Below are positions 1 to 6,287 of a DNA stretch of 8,352 nucleotides, piece after piece; within the stretch, counting starts at the first letter, position 1, and each line of letters starts with the position of its first letter. The notes under the pieces are model-generated. The model saw only the letters and a program-made list of their open reading frames with translations, did no database searches and had not been told where the DNA came from. The stretch lies in contig DBNU01000211.1 of assembly GCA_002299125.1 (NCBI GenBank), positions 1 through 8,352 on the forward strand. Reading direction: 5' to 3'. The translations under genes were made by a program, and so were the position numbers. This stretch comes from Proteobacteria bacterium UBA664 (GTDB lineage Bacteria; Pseudomonadota; Gammaproteobacteria; UBA7966).

Positions 1-273
1 GCCGGCATCCCCTGCGCGCGCGTGAACAAGGTGCTGGAAGGGCAGCCGCACATCGTCGACATGATCAAGAACGGCGAGGTGTCGCTCATCGTCAATACCA
101 CCGAGGGTCGGCAGGCCATCGCCGATTCCTTCACCATCCGGCGCACGGCCCTGCAGCGCAAGATCACCTACTTCACCACCATGGCGGGGGCGACGGCCCT
201 CGTGCTGGCGCTGCGCGAGAAGGCCGATCAAGTGAACCGGCTGCAGGATCTCCATCTGGAGATTCAGGCATGA
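1..273 (+). CDS. carB: Carbamoyl-phosphate synthase large subunit, C-terminal end (partial)
   Basis: This is the last 90 codons of the large subunit of carbamoyl-phosphate synthase; the 5' part lies outside the window. The enzyme makes carbamoyl phosphate from glutamine-derived ammonia, bicarbonate and two ATP, for pyrimidine and arginine synthesis in the cytoplasm. The reading frame is open from base 1. The peptide matches the C-terminal allosteric domain of E. coli CarB: VNKVLEGQPHI (E. coli VNKVHEGRPHI), IKNGE, NTTEGRQAIADS and IRRTALQ, then a helical tail. This domain normally binds the regulators UMP and ornithine. The TGA stop overlaps the ATG of greA in an ATGA arrangement, so the two are probably translationally coupled. 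Assignment is secure. An internal GTG at 22 is only a codon inside the gene. Confidence 0.96.
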   Translation, partial: AGIPCARVNKVLEGQPHIVDMIKNGEVSLIVNTTEGRQAIADSFTIRRTALQRKITYFTTMAGATALVLALREKADQVNRLQDLHLEIQA

Positions 274-746
274 ACAAATCCCCGATGACGGTCGCGGGCG
301 CGCAGAAACTGCGCGAGGAGTTGCAGCGCCGCAAGCAGATCGAGCGTCCCCGCATCACGGCCGCCATCGCCGAGGCGCGCGCGCATGGCGATCTCAAGGA
401 AAACGCCGAGTACCACGCCGCGCGCGAGATGCAGGGCTTCAACGAGGGCCGCATCCAGGAGATCGAAGGCAAGCTCGCGGCCGCGGAGGTCATCGACGTG
501 AGCACCGTGCCGGCCGATGGGCGGGTCGTGTTCGGGGCGACGGTAGACATCGTCAACTGCGAGACCGATGAACGGGTCCGCTACCAGATCGTCGGTGAGG
601 ACGAGGCCGACATCCGCGCCGGGCGTGTGTCCGTGACCTCGCCGGTTGCCCGCGCCCTCATCGGCAAGTCGGCTGGGGATGTCGTGACCGTGCAGGCACC
701 GGGTGGCGCCATCGAGTACGAGATCCTCGCGGTGCGCTACGTCTGA
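270..746 (+). CDS. greA: Transcription elongation factor GreA
   Basis: GreA binds in the secondary channel of RNA polymerase and stimulates cleavage of backtracked RNA, rescuing stalled complexes. The protein has 158 residues, the same length as E. coli GreA, and is colinear with it. Residues 1-75 form the N-terminal antiparallel coiled coil, with the motif HGDLKENAEYHAAR at 39-52. D41 and E44 at the coiled-coil tip are the acidic pair that acts at the polymerase active site. Residues from about 80 form the C-terminal FKBP-like domain, including GRVVFGATV and SPVARALIGK. The ATG overlaps the carB stop by four bases, and a GGAG at 258-261 inside carB lies eight bases upstream, which supports this start. 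rlmE follows after 27 bases. The yhbY gene that often sits between greA and rlmE is not present here. Confidence 0.97.
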   Translation: MNKSPMTVAGAQKLREELQRRKQIERPRITAAIAEARAHGDLKENAEYHAAREMQGFNEGRIQEIEGKLAAAEVIDVSTVPADGRVVFGATVDIVNCETDERVRYQIVGEDEADIRAGRVSVTSPVARALIGKSAGDVVTVQAPGGAIEYEILAVRYV

Positions 747-773
747 TGCGCGGGTGGGCGGAGTAGGGCGAGT

Positions 774-1478
774 GTGGCAAAGCGACCCAGCAGCCGTCGC
801 TGGCTCGAGGAGCACCGTCGCGATCCCTACGTGCAGGCTGCGGCGCGTCAGGGCTATCGTTCGCGAGCGGCCTACAAGCTCATGGAATTGGACGAGCGCG
901 ATCGGCTCTTTCGCCCCGGCATGCGGGTGCTCGACCTCGGTGCCGCACCCGGGGGCTGGGCCCAGGTGGCGCTGAACCGGATCGGTGCTCAGGGTCGGCT
1001 CATCGCGACCGATATCCTGCCGATGCAACCGCTCGCCGGCGTCGATTTCGTTGAGGGTGATTTCACCCGCGATGAGACCCTCACCGCCGTGTTGGCCCTG
1101 ACCGGCGGCGCGCCGCTCGACCTCGTGCTCTCGGATCTCGCGCCCAACATGAGCGGCACGCGCGCCGTGGACCAGGCGCGGGCCATGGGCCTCGCGGAAC
1201 TCGCGGCGGATTGCGCCGCGAAGGTGCTCCGGCCCGGTGGCTGCTTCGTGGCGAAGGTGTTCATGGGTGAGGGCTCGGATGCCTTCATCCGCGGGCTGCG
1301 GGTGGATTACGGGCGGGTAGTCACGCGCAAGCCGGACGCCTCCCGTGACCGCTCGCGCGAGGTCTATGTGGTTGCCCGTGATTTCCGTGGTGCGGCAGCG
1401 GTCGCGGGGCAGGCGAAGGAGTCAGGCATCCGAGCACCAGCAGTGCCCGGGGTCGACTCCCCGATCGTTGGCGGCTGA
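774..1478 (+). CDS. rlmE: 23S rRNA (uridine-2'-O-)-methyltransferase RlmE (FtsJ/RrmJ)
   Basis: RlmE transfers a methyl group from S-adenosylmethionine to the 2'-OH of U2552 (E. coli numbering) in the A-loop of 23S rRNA, a late step in 50S assembly. The protein has a Rossmann methyltransferase fold. The SAM-binding motif DLGAAPGGW is at residues 54-62. The catalytic K-D-K-E tetrad is complete: K35 (in AAYKL), D121 (in SDLAPNMSG), K161 (in VAKVF) and E196 (in SREVY). The GTG start gives VAKRPSSRRWLEEH, which aligns with the family N-terminus; AGGG at 765-768 is a modest Shine-Dalgarno. At 234 residues it is about 25 longer than E. coli RlmE. The extra Ala/Gly/Pro-rich tail begins near residue 206, after the conserved fold ends. 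It is probably co-transcribed with greA and upstream of ftsH. Confidence 0.96.
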   Translation: MAKRPSSRRWLEEHRRDPYVQAAARQGYRSRAAYKLMELDERDRLFRPGMRVLDLGAAPGGWAQVALNRIGAQGRLIATDILPMQPLAGVDFVEGDFTRDETLTAVLALTGGAPLDLVLSDLAPNMSGTRAVDQARAMGLAELAADCAAKVLRPGGCFVAKVFMGEGSDAFIRGLRVDYGRVVTRKPDASRDRSREVYVVARDFRGAAAVAGQAKESGIRAPAVPGVDSPIVGG

Positions 1479-1512
1479 ACCACCTCCACTCCCGCGAGTC
1501 TGCCGACGAGGG

Positions 1513-1541
1513 CCGGCAGGTCGGGGGGCGGCTGCTATAGT
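1513..1541 (+). promoter_or_regulatory. Probable sigma-70 extended -10 promoter for ftsH
   Basis: In the 139-base gap between rlmE and ftsH there is TATAGT at 1536-1541 (five of six consensus -10 bases). It is preceded by TGC at 1533-1535, giving the extended -10 form TGnTATAGT. Seventeen bases upstream, CCGGCA (1513-1518) matches TTGACA at only three positions, which an extended -10 can tolerate. Transcription would begin near 1548, leaving a leader of about 70 bases. This would let ftsH be expressed separately from greA-rlmE. It is inferred from sequence alone. Confidence 0.45.
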
Positions 1542-1604
1542 CGCGAGGGCGACGCGCCTTGCGGTGGATTCGAAGTGGGAGTTCCCCAATGGGGCGGTCC
1601 AGCA

Positions 1605-1610
1605 GAGGAG
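1605..1610 (+). promoter_or_regulatory. Shine-Dalgarno that sets the TTG start of ftsH
   Basis: GAGGAG lies seven bases upstream of TTG at 1618-1620, an ideal distance. The next candidate start, ATG at 1627, is 16 bases away from it, which is too far. This site is the main reason for placing the ftsH start at the TTG. Confidence 0.75.
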
Positions 1611-1617
1611 ATCCGGT

Positions 1618-3564
<1,947 letters not shown>

Positions 3565-3620
3565 TCAAGGGCCATGCGCCCACAGGTAAGGAGCCCCTTC
3601 TCCTCAGGGAAGAGCGGGTG

Positions 3621-3646
3621 GGGCTGTGGGTCGGGGTGCACAGCCC
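3621..3646 (+). other. Stem-loop in the ftsH 3' region
   Basis: GGGCTGTG (3621-3628) is a perfect complement of CACAGCCC (3639-3646) around a ten-base loop. Two competing pairings use the same 5' arm: CCCACAG (3579-3585) with CTGTGGG (3624-3630), and AGCCCC (3592-3597) with GGGGCT (3620-3625). The element lies between the ftsH stop and the terminator. It may simply be a 3' untranslated structure that protects the mRNA end, or part of a 3'-derived small RNA. No known RNA family was recognised. Confidence 0.4.
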
Positions 3647-3673
3647 ACGCAGATCTGCTGGCGAGCCTTGAAG

Positions 3674-3711
3674 AAAGGCCTGTCGGGGCCGATGTCCCGA
3701 CGGGCCTTTTT
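3674..3711 (+). terminator. Intrinsic transcription terminator after ftsH
   Basis: The arms AAAGGCCTGTCGGG (3674-3687) and CCCGACGGGCCTTT (3696-3709) pair over 14 base pairs with a single U-G wobble, around an eight-base loop. The U tract TTTTT is at 3707-3711. It lies 109 bases after the ftsH stop and should end most transcription of the carB/greA-rlmE-ftsH run. glmM then needs read-through or its own promoter. Confidence 0.88.
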
Positions 3712-3721
3712 CGTTTCCGGG

Positions 3722-3786
3722 CCGAGGTGCCTGCCTTGCTCGGGGTCAGTCGTGCGCACCAGCCTGTGACGCAGGCACGGCCTCGG
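3722..3786. repeat. Imperfect inverted repeat (long hairpin) upstream of glmM
   Basis: GTGCCTGC (3727-3734) pairs with GCAGGCAC (3771-3778). Beyond a three-base bulge (GGC, 3779-3781), CCGAG (3722-3726) pairs with CTCGG (3782-3786), giving 13 pairs in all. The 36-base loop includes the perfect palindrome GTGCGCAC (3752-3759). If glmM is transcribed from upstream this would be part of its leader; otherwise it could be a protein-binding site or another degraded repeat. Confidence 0.45.
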
Positions 3787-3819
3787 TCACGCAACTTCGG
3801 CATCATCGAGACGTGGCGC

Positions 3820-3894
3820 GTTCCGGCGCGGGGATGGCCATCATCCCTGCCCCCGACTGGAACACTCGGGGGCAGGCTGCGGCGGGGATCCAGT
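3820..3894 (+). repeat. REP-like palindromic repeat, copy 1, directly before glmM
   Basis: The core runs from TCATCCCTGCCCCCGA (3841-3856) to GGCGGGGATCCAGT (3881-3894). GCCCCCGA (3849-3856) is complementary to TCGGGGGC (3866-3873). Bases 3863-3894 are identical over 32 positions to the reverse complement of 5287-5318, beyond glmM. The left half adds a second fold, GGGATG (3831-3836) with CATCCC (3842-3847), nested in GTTCC (3820-3824) with GGAAC (3859-3863), so this copy may also be a degenerate doublet. Ends of the type TCATCCC...GGGATCCAGT resemble REP/dRS3-type repeats dispersed in many proteobacterial genomes. It stops five bases before the glmM Shine-Dalgarno begins. Confidence 0.8.
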
Positions 3895-3899
3895 ACTTC

Positions 3900-3906
3900 A
3901 GGAGGG
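3900..3906 (+). promoter_or_regulatory. Ribosome binding site that sets the GTG start of glmM
   Basis: AGGAGGG is a near-perfect Shine-Dalgarno six bases upstream of GTG at 3913. It is the strongest such site in the window and fixes the start after the repeat, ruling out the long in-frame upstream extension. Confidence 0.85.
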
Positions 3907-3912
3907 CATTTC

Positions 3913-5262
3913 GTGGCAATCGAACGCAGGTACTTCGGCACCGACGGCATCCGTGGCGAGGTGGGTACTCCGCCCATCACGCCCGATTTCGTGATGAAGC
4001 TGGGCTGGGCAGCGGGTCGCGTGCTGGCCAACGGCGAAGGCAGCCGGGTGCTGGTGGGCAAGGACACCCGGAGTTCCGGCTACATGTTCGAGGCCGCCCT
4101 CGAGGCCGGGTTGTCCGCTGCCGGCGTGGGCACACAGTTGCTCGGCCCCATGCCCACACCGGCCATCGCCTACCTGACCCGGACCCTGCGGGCGAAGGCC
4201 GGGATCGTCATCAGCGCTTCGCACAACCCCTTTGCCGACAACGGCATCAAGTTCTTCTCGGCGGATGGGTCCAAGCTGCCCGACGAGGTCGAGTTGGCGA
4301 TCGAGGCCCAGTTGGATGAACCGCTCTGCTGCGTGCCGCCGCAGGTACTCGGCAAGGCCACGCGGGTGACGGACGCCGCCGGCCGCTACATCGAGTTCTG
4401 CAAGGGCACGCTGCCGGCGCGGGCCAGCTTTCGTGGCCTGACCCTGGTGGTGGACTGCGCCCATGGGGCCACTTATCACATTGCCCCGGCGGTGTTCTCC
4501 GAGCTGGGGGCGAAGGTCTACACCCTGGGAACCGATCCGGATGGCATCAACATCAACGAGGCCTGTGGTGCCACGGCACCCGAGGCCCTCGCCCGCGAGG
4601 TCGTGGCACGCGGGGCCGATCTGGGCATCGCCCTCGACGGCGATGGTGATCGCCTCATCATGGTCGATCACCGGGGCAGCGTCGTCGATGGCGACGAACT
4701 CACCTACATCATCGCCGCCGAGCGGCATCGCACCGGTCAACTGGAGGGCGCCATCGTCGGCACCCTCATGAGCAACATGGGTCTGGAACTCGCCATACGC
4801 GCCCTTGGCCTCGGCTTCCACCGGGCGAAGGTCGGCGACCGCTACATCCTGGAGATGCTGAAGGAAAACCACCTGACCCTGGGCGGCGAGTCTTCGGGAC
4901 ACATCATCTGTCTGGACCTCACCACCACCGGCGATGGCATCGTCTCCGCGCTCCAGGTCATCCAGGCCTGCCAGCGCAGTGGCCGCAACCTGGCTGAGCT
5001 ACGGGCCGGCATGACGCGCCTGCCGCAGCGGCTGGTGAACGTGCGCTGTGGCGCACCCGCCGCCGCCGCCGGTCTGGCCCCGGTGCAGGTGGCCGTGCGG
5101 GAGGCGGAGGCGCGGCTCAATGGGCGCGGCCGCGTGCTGCTGCGGCCTTCGGGCACCGAGCCCGTCGTGCGCGTGATGGTGGAGGGGGAGGATGACGCCT
5201 TCGTGGCCGCCCTTGCGCAGGAGATCGCTGCAGTGGTGGCCTCGTCCGTCGCTCCCGCGTAG
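3913..5262 (+). CDS. glmM: Phosphoglucosamine mutase GlmM
   Basis: GlmM interconverts glucosamine-6-phosphate and glucosamine-1-phosphate, the step before GlmU makes UDP-GlcNAc for peptidoglycan and lipopolysaccharide. The protein has 449 residues (E. coli 445) and begins VAIERRYFGTDGIRGEVG. The phosphoserine loop ISASHNPF is at 100-107, with S103 matching catalytic S102 of E. coli. The Mg2+ loop DGDGDR is at 242-247, the sugar-binding GGESSGH precedes residue 340, and the phosphate-binding loop RPSGTEP is at 411-417. All four domains of the alpha-D-phosphohexomutase family are present. The start is GTG, with a strong Shine-Dalgarno. The last residues, VAPA, and the TAG stop are encoded by a REP-like hairpin. 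folP upstream and tpiA-secG downstream, its usual neighbours, are both missing; it stands alone between repeats and converges on dapD. Confidence 0.97.
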   Translation: MAIERRYFGTDGIRGEVGTPPITPDFVMKLGWAAGRVLANGEGSRVLVGKDTRSSGYMFEAALEAGLSAAGVGTQLLGPMPTPAIAYLTRTLRAKAGIVISASHNPFADNGIKFFSADGSKLPDEVELAIEAQLDEPLCCVPPQVLGKATRVTDAAGRYIEFCKGTLPARASFRGLTLVVDCAHGATYHIAPAVFSELGAKVYTLGTDPDGININEACGATAPEALAREVVARGADLGIALDGDGDRLIMVDHRGSVVDGDELTYIIAAERHRTGQLEGAIVGTLMSNMGLELAIRALGLGFHRAKVGDRYILEMLKENHLTLGGESSGHIICLDLTTTGDGIVSALQVIQACQRSGRNLAELRAGMTRLPQRLVNVRCGAPAAAAGLAPVQVAVREAEARLNGRGRVLLRPSGTEPVVRVMVEGEDDAFVAALAQEIAAVVASSVAPA

Positions 5263-5275
5263 GCGGGAGCCCAGT
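5248..5275 (+). repeat. REP-like hairpin overlapping the 3' end of glmM
   Basis: GCTCCCGC (5251-5258) and GCGGGAGC (5263-5270) form a perfect eight-base-pair stem around the tetraloop GTAG. The unit starts GTC and ends CCAGT, like the other repeats around glmM. The glmM stop TAG (5260-5262) is in the loop, and the codons for the last four residues are in the 5' arm. No U tract follows, so it is not a typical intrinsic terminator, although as the first strong structure after glmM it may stabilise the mRNA end. Confidence 0.8.
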
Positions 5276-5286
5276 TCGGAACAGGC

Positions 5287-5344
5287 ACTGGATCCCCGCC
5301 GCAGCCTGCCCCCGAGTGTCGTTGTTGTCGGGGGCGGGGATGAC
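5287..5344 (-). repeat. REP-like palindromic repeat, copy 2, inverted relative to copy 1
   Basis: Read on the minus strand this unit runs GTCATCCCCGC...GCGGGGATCCAGT. ATCCCCGCC (5292-5300) is complementary to GGCGGGGAT (5333-5341), and GCCCCCGA (5308-5315) to TCGGGGGC (5328-5335). It shares 32 identical bases (5287-5318) and a further 16 of 17 (5327-5343) with copy 1 upstream of glmM. It faces the preceding hairpin (5248-5275) head to head across 11 bases, the arrangement of a REP doublet (BIME-like). It fills most of the 105-base gap between the convergent glmM and dapD stops, where no U-rich terminator is seen for either gene. Confidence 0.82.
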
Positions 5345-5367
5345 GGGGTGGCGCGGTGCGGTGTGCC

Positions 5368-6189
5368 TCAGACGCCCCGCAGCAATTCGTTGATGCCCAC
5401 CTTCGCGCGGGTCTTCGCGTCCACCTTCTTCACGATGACGGCGCAGTACAGGCTGTGGCTGCCGTCCTTTGCCGGCAGGTTGCCCGACACCACCACCGAG
5501 CCCGGCGGGATGCGGCCGTAGCTGACCTCGCCGGTCTCGCGGTCGTAGATCTTCGTGCTGGCCCCGATGTAGACGCCCATGGAGATCACGGCACCGGCCC
5601 CCACGATCACGCCCTCCACCACCTCGGATCGCGCACCGATGAAGCAGTCGTCCTCGATGATGGTGGGGGCGGCCTGCAGGGGTTCCAGCACGCCGCCGAT
5701 GCCCACGCCACCGGAGAGGTGCACGTTCCGGCCGATCTGGGCGCAGGAGCCCACCGTGGCCCAGGTGTCCACCATCGTGCCGCTGTCCACCCGCGCGCCG
5801 ATGTTGACGAAGGAGGGCATCAGCACCGTGCCGCTGGCGATGAAGGCACCGCGGCGGACGGTGGCGAGCGGGACCACACGGCTGCCGGTGGCCTTGAACA
5901 TCGCGGCGTCGTGGTGGGCGAACTTCGGCGGCACCTTGTCGTAGTAGCGGGTGACGCCATCCGTCAGCACGACGTTATCGTCGATGCGGAAGGACAGCAG
6001 CACCGCCTTCTTCACCCACTCGTTGACCTGCCAGCCGCCGTCGCGAGGCTCGGCGACGCGGATGTCGCCGCGGTCGAGCAGACCGATGACGGTTTCCACG
6101 GCAGCGCGGGTGGCGGCATCGCAGTCGGTGGGCGTGAGTTCGGCGCGGCGTTCGAACGCGGCGTCGATGGTGGCTTGCAGCTCATGCAT
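5368..6189 (-). CDS. dapD: 2,3,4,5-tetrahydropyridine-2,6-dicarboxylate N-succinyltransferase DapD
   Basis: DapD transfers a succinyl group from succinyl-CoA to tetrahydrodipicolinate, the first committed step of the succinylase route to meso-diaminopimelate and lysine. The protein has 273 residues (E. coli 274) and is colinear with it. A helical N-terminal domain covers about 1-100 (FERRAE, KKAVLLSFRI, YDKVPPKF). A left-handed beta-helix of hexapeptide repeats follows at about 107-235, with MVDTWATVGSCAQIG (139-153) and IGARSEVVEG (184-193). D141 and E189 match the residues proposed as catalytic in the mycobacterial enzyme. The C-terminus reads KVGINELLRGV. The ATG at 6189-6187 was chosen by alignment (MHELQATIDAAFERR); an AGAGAAG lies five bases upstream. 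It follows dapC by 98 bases on the same strand, so the two are probably co-transcribed. The frame is open upstream into dapC, but that part is not DapD-like. Confidence 0.96.
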   Translation of the reverse strand: MHELQATIDAAFERRAELTPTDCDAATRAAVETVIGLLDRGDIRVAEPRDGGWQVNEWVKKAVLLSFRIDDNVVLTDGVTRYYDKVPPKFAHHDAAMFKATGSRVVPLATVRRGAFIASGTVLMPSFVNIGARVDSGTMVDTWATVGSCAQIGRNVHLSGGVGIGGVLEPLQAAPTIIEDDCFIGARSEVVEGVIVGAGAVISMGVYIGASTKIYDRETGEVSYGRIPPGSVVVSGNLPAKDGSHSLYCAVIVKKVDAKTRAKVGINELLRGV

Positions 6190-6287
6190 GGTGGCTTCTC
6201 TTCGGCGGGGAAATGCACTGGGGTGGGTGGTGCCGACGGCCGCGTCGGGGCAGCGCGTGGGCGTGAGTATGCAGGTGCCGGGCGGGC

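Larger units (their letters stand above)
3565..3912. other. Gene-free structured gap between ftsH and glmM (no folP)
   Basis: This 348-base stretch holds no convincing gene. In E. coli and Pseudomonas folP (dihydropteroate synthase) lies between ftsH and glmM; I find no folP-like peptide in any frame here. In order it contains a hairpin with alternative pairings (3579-3646), an intrinsic terminator (3674-3711), a long imperfect inverted repeat (3722-3786), a REP-like repeat (3820-3894) and the glmM Shine-Dalgarno (3900-3906). The glmM frame is open upstream to 3574, but that translation has no family resemblance and runs through the terminator and the repeat. I see no convincing sigma-70 promoter for glmM; CATCAT at 3801-3806 is the nearest thing to a -10 and has no -35. 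Confidence 0.8.

Noticed and set aside
1558..1590. Sigma-32-like heat-shock promoter before ftsH (CTTGCGG ... CCCCAAT)
   Set aside because: The spacer is 19 bases, longer than sigma-32 promoters tolerate, and both boxes are imperfect.
1345..1617. In-frame N-terminal extension of FtsH overlapping rlmE
   Set aside because: Arg/Ser/Pro-rich out-of-frame reading of the rlmE end; FtsH homology starts at 1618.
3618..3671. Seventeen-codon ORF (GTG start) ending just before the terminator, considered as an attenuation leader peptide
   Set aside because: It has only one Trp and no run of regulatory codons, its ribosome site is poor, and it lies in a stem-loop 240 bases from glmM.
3565..3720. tRNA, 4.5S RNA or known riboswitch in the ftsH-glmM gap
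   Set aside because: There is no TpsiC-like GGTTCGA motif, no GGAAGGAAGCAGCC-type SRP loop and no riboswitch core that I could recognise.
3574..3912. In-frame N-terminal extension of GlmM (113 residues from an ATG at 3574)
   Set aside because: It runs through a strong terminator and the repeat, resembles no known domain, and the best Shine-Dalgarno in the window sits right before GTG 3913, where the family homology starts.
3898..4902. 334-codon open frame on the minus strand inside glmM
   Set aside because: Antisense shadow of glmM with no recognisable motif.
6190..6287. Extra gene or terminator between dapC and dapD
   Set aside because: The 98 bases have no ORF with a ribosome site and no hairpin with a U tract; only a weak ribosome site for dapD is seen.
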